This document shows, piece after piece, positions 9,160 to 17,918 of a stretch of DNA of 64,000 bases. How positions within the stretch are numbered: position 1 is the stretch's first letter; each line of letters opens with the position of its first letter. The stretch is taken from positions 1 to 64,000 of the forward strand of contig NZ_JAVFVU010000039.1 in NCBI RefSeq assembly GCF_030929615.1, in the 5' to 3' direction. The notes under the pieces are model-generated. The model searched no databases. It was not told the DNA's origin and saw only the letters and a program-made list of their open reading frames with translations. Source of the stretch: Dyadobacter sp. LHD-138. Its GTDB lineage: Bacteria; Bacteroidota; Bacteroidia; Cytophagales; Spirosomataceae. The translations under genes and the position numbers were made by a program.

Positions 9160-10374
9160 ATGTCAGTACACCTGGTTGATAAAGATAACAAAGGCAATAA
9201 CTTTCTATTATTAGGAGTCTCCTTTAATAGTGATAACAGAGGCGTAAATGCTCTTGGAATCGGTGCAGCTACCATTATTTACAATGAAAGACCGAACAGT
9301 AACATTAGTATACTTTGTGTAAAAACCGGCCCCTGGAAAAGCAATTTTAGTCTTGATTATAATGGAGGCAAAAAAAATATCGATGTATACAATATCCGGT
9401 TGCGGACTATAATCTGGTATGTTTTCCAATTCAAGTTATTAAGCCTGTTCAAGATCCAGCCCAATAATGAGTTTGCAAAACTTATTATGAGCAAGGATCT
9501 GGTATTTAATGTTAACGAGGGAGACTCATTCAGTGACATCTACGGGCTTCGGAGAATTGTCAGACATTTTTGTGATTCTTATCTGGTTCTTCTTCTGGGT
9601 AAAAAGTTAACATTTTTGCCTCAAACCATTGGTCCTTTTAAAACTCCAATTGGCACCTATCTGGGTAAGTATATTTTAAAACGTTGTCATAAGATTTTCG
9701 TAAGGGACACCAAGGCATTTAACTTTCTGGATAGTATACCAGTTAAATACAAACTTCACAAAGACATGGCTGTATTTATGCAACCAAAATTTGTTCCTTC
9801 GGTGTCGGTGCCACCAGCAACTATTGGTCTGAATATTAACGGGCTCATGTATTTCAATAGTTATGCCTCTATGAAAGGAAAATATGATAACTATAAGGAA
9901 TTCATCCATCAACTTATCAAGGCCTTAATGAAATTGGATTATCCGGTTCTTTTAGTTCCGCATACATACAATCCCACAACACCGAACGGAGAGGATGATC
10001 TGTTGGCAATTAAAGAATTGAAAAAAGATTTTTCAGCAAATGACCTTGTATCTATCCTGGAAGGTGATTATAATGCCCAGGAGTTAAAATATATCATTTC
10101 ACAATGTGATTTCTTTTTAGGATCGCGCATGCATTCTTGCATAGCAGGTTTATCCACCTCTGTTCCAACGATCGGCTTGGCTTATAGTTATAAATTTGAA
10201 GGGACATTTGCTAATTTCAATCAAAAGGAGCAAGTTCTGGATTTGTCTTCTTTACACGCTGAAAATATTGGTCAGATTGTCGATCAAGTACTTTCCACTA
10301 TTCACGGAAGAGCAAAAATAAGAGAAGAATTGACACAAGTTAATGAAGAGCTCGTTCATTTTTCGGTCATTTAA
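9160..10374 (+). CDS. Polysaccharide pyruvyl transferase family protein
   Basis: A 404-residue protein of the CsaB/WcaK-like pyruvyltransferase family. The N-terminal GVSFNSDNRGVNALGIGA motif and the C-terminal GSRMHSCIAGLSTSVPTIGL motif are the family hallmarks. Members transfer pyruvate from phosphoenolpyruvate as a ketal onto sugars, adding negative charge to the polymer. It precedes the FrhB-like protein at 10426, a pairing often seen in exopolysaccharide clusters. A different group could be the substrate in this branch; the exact sugar cannot be told. Confidence 0.85.
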   Translation: MSVHLVDKDNKGNNFLLLGVSFNSDNRGVNALGIGAATIIYNERPNSNISILCVKTGPWKSNFSLDYNGGKKNIDVYNIRLRTIIWYVFQFKLLSLFKIQPNNEFAKLIMSKDLVFNVNEGDSFSDIYGLRRIVRHFCDSYLVLLLGKKLTFLPQTIGPFKTPIGTYLGKYILKRCHKIFVRDTKAFNFLDSIPVKYKLHKDMAVFMQPKFVPSVSVPPATIGLNINGLMYFNSYASMKGKYDNYKEFIHQLIKALMKLDYPVLLVPHTYNPTTPNGEDDLLAIKELKKDFSANDLVSILEGDYNAQELKYIISQCDFFLGSRMHSCIAGLSTSVPTIGLAYSYKFEGTFANFNQKEQVLDLSSLHAENIGQIVDQVLSTIHGRAKIREELTQVNEELVHFSVI

Positions 10375-10425
10375 TACCTTGTTCAGTCATAGTAAATAGT
10401 ATTTTTTTGATCAAATAAAGGTTTT

Positions 10426-11628
10426 ATGTCAATTGAAAAGGTTTTAAAAAATGATTTATGCGTGGGCTGTGGTCTATGCGAAAGTGTATTTGAATCCAAA
10501 GTGCAAATTCGGTTGGATGAAAAGGGATTTTTACGGCCTATGCAGCTTAATTCACTGACCGATCAAGAAACAAGTCAACTTAATACTTTTTGCCCCGGTG
10601 TAACTATTAAAAATGACATACCAAAAGAAATTGGTAACATCAGCCATCCGATCTGGGGTGAATACAATCAGATTGTGACTGGTTATGCAGAAGATAAAAA
10701 AATACGTGAGCAAGGTTCATCTGGTGGTGTACTAACGGCCCTGGCCAGTTATCTTATCGAGTCAGGAGAGGTGGACATAGTACTTCACGCAGGTCAATCG
10801 ACAACTACCCCGATTTTAACAGAATATAAAATAAGTAGCTCCCGGGAGAACGCAATGAATAATGCCGGATCCAGATATGCGCCTTCTGCTACGCTGATTA
10901 ACCTGGATGAAATTTTAGATACTTTTTCATCCATTGCTATTATAGCCAAGCCATGCGAGATAGCAGCGGTTCGCAAATACCAGCAGTTGTTTCCTGAAAA
11001 AGGCAAAGGCATAAAATACTTGCTTTCATTTTTTTGTGCTGGTGTTCCCAGTATGAAAGGCACAGAAGCCAGTATAAAGAGTTTAGGAGCGGATCCAAAA
11101 AACCTTTCTTCGCTCAGATATCGGGGAGAGGGCTGGCCGGGATACTTTAAAATAACAGATAAGGAGGGAAAGGAATTCAAAATGACTTACAATGATTCCT
11201 GGGGAAATATTTTGAACAGACACCTTCAATTCAGATGTAAAATTTGTCCTGATGGCACCGGAGAACAAGCGGATATTGTGTGTGCCGATGCTTGGGAAGA
11301 ATCAGAAGATGGTTACCCCAGCTTTGAACAACGCCCAGGCCAAAGTTTGATCATGACGCGGACGCTGAAAGGTAAACAACTTTATAGTAAAGCGATAAAT
11401 GAAAAATACGTTTCAATCAGCGACTCAAATTTTGATATTAACACATTAGAAAAAATACAACCCTATCAGTTTCTAAGAAAGGCGAATATCATTCCACGTA
11501 TACTTGCGATGAAATTGTTTTTCAGGCTAACTCCTTCGTACGAATGGTCCATATTAAACAAAGCATCCAAACAGGTTTCTATGTTTCAGAAAGTAAAGAA
11601 TTTTATGGGAACCGTGAAGCGATTGTAA
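10426..11628 (+). CDS. Coenzyme F420 hydrogenase beta-subunit (FrhB)-like iron-sulfur protein
   Basis: A 400-residue protein with an N-terminal CVGCGLCESVF cluster-binding motif, the FrhB_FdhB N-domain (EQGSSGGVLTALASYLIESG) and a C-terminal domain with a second Cys group (FRCKICPDGTG, IVCADAW). Despite the family name, homologues in Bacteroidota sugar clusters are not tied to F420. They commonly sit beside pyruvyltransferases, as here (52 bases downstream of one). A redox step on a nucleotide sugar or a partner function to the pyruvyltransferase is plausible; the reaction is unknown. Confidence 0.85.
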   Translation: MSIEKVLKNDLCVGCGLCESVFESKVQIRLDEKGFLRPMQLNSLTDQETSQLNTFCPGVTIKNDIPKEIGNISHPIWGEYNQIVTGYAEDKKIREQGSSGGVLTALASYLIESGEVDIVLHAGQSTTTPILTEYKISSSRENAMNNAGSRYAPSATLINLDEILDTFSSIAIIAKPCEIAAVRKYQQLFPEKGKGIKYLLSFFCAGVPSMKGTEASIKSLGADPKNLSSLRYRGEGWPGYFKITDKEGKEFKMTYNDSWGNILNRHLQFRCKICPDGTGEQADIVCADAWEESEDGYPSFEQRPGQSLIMTRTLKGKQLYSKAINEKYVSISDSNFDINTLEKIQPYQFLRKANIIPRILAMKLFFRLTPSYEWSILNKASKQVSMFQKVKNFMGTVKRL

Positions 11629-11724
11629 ATAAAAACTTAACACCTTTAACGTTGAGCGGACCGATCATAATGCTATGACTTACAAAGAAATACATTCTGT
11701 ATATTATAAATTGGCTAAGACAAA

Positions 11725-13131
11725 ATGTTAACAGTAATATTTTTACCACTCTTGATAATTTCATTATTATTTACCTTTTATAAGGGTTTAAATAAGGGGG
11801 TATTCCTTGCTATATCTTTTGCGTTTTCTATACCCAGCTATATGCCGGTTTTTTTTATCGCCGGCCTTCCTATTATCAGTTTTAACCGAGTTTTATCAAT
11901 ATTGCTTTTCCTTGCGGTTATTGCAATTCGTTGGAAAAAGAGCATCAGAGATATCAATAAATTCCCTCTTTTTTTTAGCTATAAATTAATCCTGGCGATT
12001 GTTGCAATTTCTGCATTTTTTTCATTTGGAGAAGCCTATTTCTCAATGAATGTGAATCTGGTGCTCTCTATGTTCTTTGATTATTTCATACCTAGCTTAT
12101 TACTGTGGTGTTTTATTGAAACCGAAAAAGATTTACAAACACTTACTAAGTATATCAATTATTCAATGATTCTGGTAATAGCTTATGGTTTGATAACTTA
12201 TTTTATTAGTTATAATCCAATAGTAGATTTTTTTAAGTACAACAATCCTTTTCCAAATTCAAAAATTGTTTTTGCAGATTTTTCCGACAAAATGCGAGGG
12301 AATGTAAAGGGACGACTTCAGGCCTACTACGCCAATGCTATTTTATACGGAGGGGTATTGGCATTGCACATGGTATTTTCATTTTTGTTCCTCGCTTCTG
12401 ACTATACGAAAATATTCAGAAAAAATAAAACTGTTGTTCTGATCACCATGATGGGTTGTGTTCTGAGCTTGTTTCTGATCAATTCAAGATCTTCTTTGGT
12501 TTGTATGTTTGCTTCCCTCTTTGTGGTTGTTTTATTAGGCAAATTAAAACAATCCCTCCAGTTACTTCTCACCGGTTGCACCTTAATGATTGTGATATTT
12601 CTTTTCTTCGGGGATTTACTTGAGAATTATATGCCTACGATTAACAACATCTTCTCTCTTGGAAAAGAGGGCAATGTGTCTGGAAGTAGCTTTGAAATGC
12701 GATACATGCAATTTTACAGTGCAATGGCTATTTTTCTCAAGAAACCACTGTTCGGCTGGGGATTTAATTATATACAATACTTACTTGAAGCCGGCAAGAC
12801 TGGGGATTTACTTGGTGCAGAAAGTATATTATTTCAAGTAATGATCAGTGGTGGTATCACAGGGTTACTTGTTTATATTATTTGGTACTATAAAGTTTAT
12901 TCCAGTCTGTTTACTTATTTCAGAAAGTACAAAAGTTATGCTGCTGTCATTGGGATTGCCCTTTTTACAGGTTATTTATCCTTTTGTATTTTAACAGGAG
13001 ATCTGGGACTTATGAAATACATACTTATTTATCTCACCATTATTTACAAACTTAATGTTATACATCACAAAAATAAAAGACGCCCTCGTCCTGTGGTAAA
13101 TGTAAATAGTGTACAATTAGCGGTGAACTAA
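11725..13131 (+). CDS. O-antigen polymerase/ligase-like protein (Wzy)
   Basis: A 468-residue integral membrane protein with about 12 hydrophobic segments and a large extracytoplasmic loop near residues 310-370. Within and after it are FEMRYMQFYSAMAIF, LFGWGFNYI and AESILFQVMISGGITGLL, the pattern of Wzy_C/O-antigen ligase domain proteins. It is the only such protein in the locus, so it should polymerise the flipped repeat units at the periplasmic face. Its cluster position next to flippase and transferases agrees. Confidence 0.82.
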   Translation: MLTVIFLPLLIISLLFTFYKGLNKGVFLAISFAFSIPSYMPVFFIAGLPIISFNRVLSILLFLAVIAIRWKKSIRDINKFPLFFSYKLILAIVAISAFFSFGEAYFSMNVNLVLSMFFDYFIPSLLLWCFIETEKDLQTLTKYINYSMILVIAYGLITYFISYNPIVDFFKYNNPFPNSKIVFADFSDKMRGNVKGRLQAYYANAILYGGVLALHMVFSFLFLASDYTKIFRKNKTVVLITMMGCVLSLFLINSRSSLVCMFASLFVVVLLGKLKQSLQLLLTGCTLMIVIFLFFGDLLENYMPTINNIFSLGKEGNVSGSSFEMRYMQFYSAMAIFLKKPLFGWGFNYIQYLLEAGKTGDLLGAESILFQVMISGGITGLLVYIIWYYKVYSSLFTYFRKYKSYAAVIGIALFTGYLSFCILTGDLGLMKYILIYLTIIYKLNVIHHKNKRRPRPVVNVNSVQLAVN

Positions 13132-13160
13132 TATTAATTATCAATCAGAAAATCATATTT

Positions 13161-14081
13161 ATGCAGCCTTGTGTATGTATCATAATTCTCAACTGGAATG
13201 GTTACGAAGTAACAAAAGAGTGCTTGCATTCGCTTTACAAAATCAATTACGCCAATTATAAAATCATACTGGTTGACAATGGTTCGGTGGATGGTTCGGT
13301 GGATAAATTAAGAGCAGATTTTTCAGATTTCCCTGTTGACTTCGTTGCTTTGGATAAAAATCATGGCTTTACAGGTGGAAATAATTTGGGAATAAAATAC
13401 GCGGCGGAAAAATACACCCCGGATTACTTCTTACTTCTCAACAACGATACTACTGTGAACGAGTCCTTTTTGGAGATCATGGTTGGGACTTTTTCAACCA
13501 ATTCCAAATGTTATGCAGTGGTACCTAAAATTTATTATTACGACCGCCCGGATATACTTTGGTACGCTGGGGGTGGTATTTCAAAAATAACAGGAATTGT
13601 TCAACATTATGGAATAAATAAAAAAGATTCTCCTGAATATAGTATTCCAAAGGAAGTTGACTTTATGAATGGATGCACGGCTTTGATCTCCAAAGAATCA
13701 GTAGCGGACCTGGGTATATTAGACGAAATATTTTTCGCCAATTCAGAAGATGCGGATTATAGCCTAAGAATTTTAAATTCAGACCATATCATTTTATATG
13801 CTCCGGAAGCGGTTATATATCATAAGGTTAGTCATTCATTTAAATCAAATAAAGGCAAGTGGTTTACTTTTTATATGGCTACAAGGAACATCATTTTTTT
13901 ACAGAGAAAACATTTACCAGGTTTTCTGATGCCAGCCTTCTTCCTGATTTTTGGAATCCGATGGATGGGGTATCTCACCATAAAACTCTTTTTTCTGCGA
14001 GATTTTAAATCCATTAAGGGCATATACGTTGGATTAGTCGACGGGTTCCTTAACCGTAAACAAATTCGAAGCAGCTTATGA
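13161..14081 (+). CDS. Family 2 glycosyltransferase (rhamnosyltransferase-like)
   Basis: A 306-residue GT-A enzyme. The N-terminal VCIIILNWNGYEVTKECLHS motif, the VDNGSVDGS nucleotide-binding segment, LLLNNDTTV (the DxD-equivalent), MNGCTALISKES and EDADYSLRI are the classical motifs of the WcaA/RfbF-like GT2 group. The C-terminal region has a hydrophobic stretch (about residues 255-285) that would attach it to the membrane. Many relatives transfer rhamnose from dTDP-L-rhamnose, which this locus makes; that specificity is inference. Confidence 0.9.
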   Translation: MQPCVCIIILNWNGYEVTKECLHSLYKINYANYKIILVDNGSVDGSVDKLRADFSDFPVDFVALDKNHGFTGGNNLGIKYAAEKYTPDYFLLLNNDTTVNESFLEIMVGTFSTNSKCYAVVPKIYYYDRPDILWYAGGGISKITGIVQHYGINKKDSPEYSIPKEVDFMNGCTALISKESVADLGILDEIFFANSEDADYSLRILNSDHIILYAPEAVIYHKVSHSFKSNKGKWFTFYMATRNIIFLQRKHLPGFLMPAFFLIFGIRWMGYLTIKLFFLRDFKSIKGIYVGLVDGFLNRKQIRSSL

Positions 14082-14106
14082 AGCTTACTAAAAATATTAA
14101 ATTCTT

Positions 14107-15156
14107 ATGCAACGAAGACTCGATTTTCTGGATTTCCTCCGGTTTGTAGCCGCATTTTCGGTTTTACTCCAGCATGGAGGCGAAAAATTGTTCCCATGGT
14201 TTAGAGATTTCAGCACCAATTATTTTCAGTTTGGTGTTTTCGGAGTTACCCTCTTTTTCCTGTGCAGCGGCTTTATTATTCCGGTTTCTCTGGAGAAAAA
14301 TGGATCTCTTAAAAAATTCTGGATAAGCCGGATTTTCAGGCTTTTCCCCTTATACTATGCGAGTATTATCTCAACCTTGATCTTTATATACTTTGGTTTC
14401 ATGGATGCGTCATTCCCGTCCATAAAAACCATCTTTTGGAATTCAACCATGCTGATGAGATTCGTGGGACAACCTTCCATTTTAGGTTCCTATTGGACCC
14501 TTTCGCTAGAAATGTTATTTTACTTTCTTGTCTCCCTTTTATTTCTCTTTAAAATTTTAAATAAAACGGTTGTTCTATCCATTACTGCCCTATGTCTATG
14601 TTTGATTTTTGGAGTATTTGCTACCACTATGTTTCATCTTTTCACTAAAGGTTGGGGCACTATGTTTTATCTTGCTACTATGTTTACGGGTACAGTTTTT
14701 TATAAAAACCATAAAAGTGAAGTTTCAAATAATACTCTCAGAGCAGTTCTCTTATTTGCCATATTTACTTTAATAACCAATACCTACTCTAATCTTTATG
14801 GAAGGCCTAATATTCCTGAGTTAGTAGGTTCTTTGAGTTTCATCCCTGTAACAAGTGCCTTGCTGGCGGGCTATGTTTTATTCTACCTATGTTTTAGCAT
14901 TAGAAATATAAATTATCATCCGGTCTTTCTAAAAATGGGTGTGATTAGTTATTCCCTGTATCTCGTACAAGGAGCTATTTACACCACTGTCCCCGCAATC
15001 ACTAATCAACCGGTTTTAAGTTTAATTATGTGGCTCGCCTTGATCATCGCAGTTTCCTTTATCACTTATAATTTCATTGAGAAGCCCTTTTTGAATTTAG
15101 GCAATTCTCTCAAAAACAATGTAAAAAGATATGAAGAGGTAAAAGTTACCTCGTGA
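14107..15156 (+). CDS. Acyltransferase family 3 (OafA-like) membrane protein
   Basis: A 349-residue integral membrane protein with about 10 helices. The N-terminal RLDFLDFLRFVAAFSVLLQH with the conserved His and the FWISRIFRLFPLYY motif mark the acyltransferase-3 family. These proteins O-acylate (usually O-acetylate) sugar residues of surface polysaccharides at the membrane. It overlaps no neighbour and is followed by an 81-base gap. It may partly replace the acetyltransferase lost at 8503. Confidence 0.9.
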   Translation: MQRRLDFLDFLRFVAAFSVLLQHGGEKLFPWFRDFSTNYFQFGVFGVTLFFLCSGFIIPVSLEKNGSLKKFWISRIFRLFPLYYASIISTLIFIYFGFMDASFPSIKTIFWNSTMLMRFVGQPSILGSYWTLSLEMLFYFLVSLLFLFKILNKTVVLSITALCLCLIFGVFATTMFHLFTKGWGTMFYLATMFTGTVFYKNHKSEVSNNTLRAVLLFAIFTLITNTYSNLYGRPNIPELVGSLSFIPVTSALLAGYVLFYLCFSIRNINYHPVFLKMGVISYSLYLVQGAIYTTVPAITNQPVLSLIMWLALIIAVSFITYNFIEKPFLNLGNSLKNNVKRYEEVKVTS

Positions 15157-15237
15157 CACCTGATTTGAATTTCAGGATTTATTTAATTCTGGTTACCTCT
15201 CTGTTTACGAATCATTCGACAGTAATTAAAAACATAT

Positions 15238-16344
15238 ATGCGGATTGGAATTGATGCAAAATGGTATTTCAACGGACCACCAAGTGGGCGTATTGTTGTA
15301 AGAAACCTTATTGACCAGATTATACTCAGTAAGGCCAAAAACAATACTATTTATTTGTTTGTAGAGAAAAAGAATGCACCGGAAGCACTGGAATTATGGC
15401 AAGAAGAAAGCGTCAAGCTCATTTTTTTACCAAAAATACTCAATCTGATTTCAAATGTATTTTTGGTTTACCATTATGCTTCTATCCATAAACTGGATGC
15501 CGTTCTCTTTCAGAATTTTTCTACTTTTTTACCCAGTAGGTGGAAAAAAATCGTTTACATACACGATCTGCTATTTATGGACTTTCCTGAGTATTATACA
15601 AAAAAAGAATTTCTATATTTCAAACCTATGTTATGGCTGGCTAAAAAATCTGATGCCATTATTACAATTTCTCAGTCAGAAAAAAACCGCCTTCTAAAAT
15701 ACCATGTTGCCCAAAAATCTGACATTTTCGTAGTGCATCATGGTATCAATGAAAAGTTTGTTCCTGTTTCTGCTTATTCCGACAAGACGATAGAAGATAT
15801 AAATTCAAAGTATAATTTACCTGCCAACTATTTATTATACGTAGGAAGAATTAACATTAGGAAAAACCTATTAAACTTAATAAAAGGTTTTTTGCTTGCC
15901 GGTAAGACTGATCAACATTTGATCATAGTAGGAAAAGTCGACCATAAAAACATAGATGTTACCATCTATGTAAATGAACATAAGCTCGAAGACCGTGTTC
16001 ATTTCTTAGGCCACGTATCCGATGAAGATTTATATGTTATTTATGCACGGGCGTTCGCATTTTGTTTCCCTTCTTATGCAGAGGGTTTCGGCTTGCCTCC
16101 ATTAGAGGCCATGAAATGTGGAATTCCTTCAATTGTATCGGACAGAACTTCTCTGCCGGAAGTTTGCGGAAAGGCTGGGATCTATATTAATCCTGATGAT
16201 CCGAATGATATCGCCAACAAAATAACCAAACTTTTCGAAGAAGAAAGTTACTACGAAAAAATGAAATATGAAGCATTGTCTCAGAGTAGTAAGTTCTCTT
16301 GGCGGAAAGCGGCAAATGAGATAATGAATGTAATTACAAACTAA
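15238..16344 (+). CDS. Family 4 glycosyltransferase
   Basis: A 368-residue GT-B enzyme. The N-terminal domain starts IGIDAKWYFNGPPSGRIVV. The C-terminal domain has LYVGRINIRKNLLNLIKGF, and the donor-binding segment is FPSYAEGFGLPPLEAMKCG with the E-x7-E spacing of GT4 retaining enzymes, followed by SDRTSLPEVCG. It likely adds one sugar of the repeat unit at the cytoplasmic face. The next gene starts 1 base after its stop, so the two are co-translated or at least co-transcribed. Confidence 0.9.
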   Translation: MRIGIDAKWYFNGPPSGRIVVRNLIDQIILSKAKNNTIYLFVEKKNAPEALELWQEESVKLIFLPKILNLISNVFLVYHYASIHKLDAVLFQNFSTFLPSRWKKIVYIHDLLFMDFPEYYTKKEFLYFKPMLWLAKKSDAIITISQSEKNRLLKYHVAQKSDIFVVHHGINEKFVPVSAYSDKTIEDINSKYNLPANYLLYVGRINIRKNLLNLIKGFLLAGKTDQHLIIVGKVDHKNIDVTIYVNEHKLEDRVHFLGHVSDEDLYVIYARAFAFCFPSYAEGFGLPPLEAMKCGIPSIVSDRTSLPEVCGKAGIYINPDDPNDIANKITKLFEEESYYEKMKYEALSQSSKFSWRKAANEIMNVITN

Positions 16345-16345
16345 A

Positions 16346-17041
16346 ATGATCGAGAAACTAATCAGGAAAATTAAAGGAAACCCAGATTATCGCTGGGAAA
16401 ATTCTTATTCTCTTATTGATTTATTGATCATCACTGGGGAGAGAGCGATACAATTACTACGCGGCCTATTATTTACAAAGCTGTTTCTAAAGCATTCTAA
16501 AGGACTTTTATTTGTTGGTAAAGGCGTAAAAATCAGGCATTCAGGAAAAATTACAGTCGGCAGCAATTTTATAATAGGAGATTTCAGCGTCATGAATGGT
16601 CTTTCTAAAGATGGGATCATTATCGGTGATAACGTATCCATCGGGAACAATGCAACCTTGATTTGTACAGGAGTGATATCACATATAGGTGTGGGAATAA
16701 AAATAGGAAATGGGACTGGTATTAATTCATCTGCTTTTCTTGGTGGACAGGGTGGAATTAGTATCGGAGAAAACGTAATTATTGGTCCTGGTGTGAAAAT
16801 TTTTTCCGAAAATCACATTTTTTCTGACCCTGCAGTCCCCATCAAAGATCAGGGCGTATCCCGGCTAGGAGTTGTGATAAAAGATAATTGCTGGATAGGC
16901 TCAAACGTAACCATATTGGATGGGGTAATCATTGAAACTGGATGTATCATTGCAGCGGGTTCGGTTGTTACAAAGTCAATCCCTGCCATGTCAATCGCAG
17001 GAGGCATACCAGCTAAAATAATAAAAACCAGGGTTCTATGA
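16346..17041 (+). CDS. Hexapeptide-repeat O-acetyltransferase (WbbJ/LbetaH family)
   Basis: A 231-residue protein. It starts 1 base after the preceding glycosyltransferase. Left-handed beta-helix repeats are visible from about residue 60 (KITVGSNFIIGD, IIIGDNVSIGNN, ISIGENVIIGPG), with the His-containing loop SENHIFSDPAVP and the terminal GSVVTKSIPAMSIAGGIPAK motif. It should use acetyl-CoA to acetylate a sugar of the repeat unit in the cytoplasm. Unlike the related gene at 8503 it is intact. Confidence 0.9.
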   Translation: MIEKLIRKIKGNPDYRWENSYSLIDLLIITGERAIQLLRGLLFTKLFLKHSKGLLFVGKGVKIRHSGKITVGSNFIIGDFSVMNGLSKDGIIIGDNVSIGNNATLICTGVISHIGVGIKIGNGTGINSSAFLGGQGGISIGENVIIGPGVKIFSENHIFSDPAVPIKDQGVSRLGVVIKDNCWIGSNVTILDGVIIETGCIIAAGSVVTKSIPAMSIAGGIPAKIIKTRVL

Positions 17042-17140
17042 AATTACTATCCTGGTTTCTCTGAATCATGCTAAGTACATTTAGCATGTAGTTTTAAAAA
17101 ATTGATGCCATAATATTTTAAAAATAGTAATTGTTATACT

Positions 17141-17884
17141 ATGAAAAAAAACATCATTTCCAAAATACATAGGATCTCTGTATTTTCAATTTGGCTTTGC
17201 CTACCAACGATTTGCAATGCTGTAAATCTGATAAATAGCGGACACCCCGTAAATATTTTTTCATATGATAAAAACAAAATCCACAATGTATTAATCTTAG
17301 GAAATAGTATTACACAACATGGCCCTAAGCCATCCATTGGCTGGCAAGGAAACTGGGGAATGGCAGCAAGTGCACAGAATAAGGATTTTGTACATCTCCT
17401 GGAAACCAGATTTCATGGGTATAGTTCAGATATTAAGGTTAACTATGGAAGTATTGCAAATACATTTGAAAGAAAGTTTTGGCAAATGGATACATCTGAC
17501 TTCAGTAAATACAAATCAAGTAAACCAGACCTGATTATTTTAAAAATCGGAGAAAACATTAAGGACTCCCTGGCTCAGAATAGATCTTTGAATATTTACC
17601 TTGAAAAACTCGTGGGTTATCTTAAAACAACCCCCAATGCCTATGTTTGCCTGGTAGGAAGTTTTTGGCCTAATAAAAACATAGATACTATTATGCAAAA
17701 AGTATGTCAAAAAAATAACTGGTTGTATGTGAGTTTAAGAGGCTTATATGACAATCCGGTCGTTAATACTGCAATGAATAACTTTGCTGATAAAGGAGTT
17801 GGTATGCATCCGTCTGATACAGGGATGAAGAATATAGCGGATAGAATATGGGATAAGGTAGGATACCTTTTTAATGGTCTCTAG
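17141..17884 (+). CDS. Secreted SGNH/GDSL-like hydrolase
   Basis: A 247-residue protein with an N-terminal signal peptide (about 25 residues, ending near CNA). Block I is VLILGNSITQHG (GNS in place of GDS), the block II Gly lies at NYGSIANTF, the block III position is KIGENI, and the C-terminal block is GMHPSDTGMKNIAD with the catalytic Asp-x-x-His order inverted to His-Pro-Ser-Asp. This is an SGNH fold, probably an esterase acting outside the cytoplasm on acyl groups of the exopolysaccharide, though the altered blocks leave activity uncertain. It pairs with the secreted protein at 17919. Confidence 0.7.
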   Translation: MKKNIISKIHRISVFSIWLCLPTICNAVNLINSGHPVNIFSYDKNKIHNVLILGNSITQHGPKPSIGWQGNWGMAASAQNKDFVHLLETRFHGYSSDIKVNYGSIANTFERKFWQMDTSDFSKYKSSKPDLIILKIGENIKDSLAQNRSLNIYLEKLVGYLKTTPNAYVCLVGSFWPNKNIDTIMQKVCQKNNWLYVSLRGLYDNPVVNTAMNNFADKGVGMHPSDTGMKNIADRIWDKVGYLFNGL

Positions 17885-17918
17885 GCTATACTATTAGCTT
17901 ATACAAAATAATTTCCCA

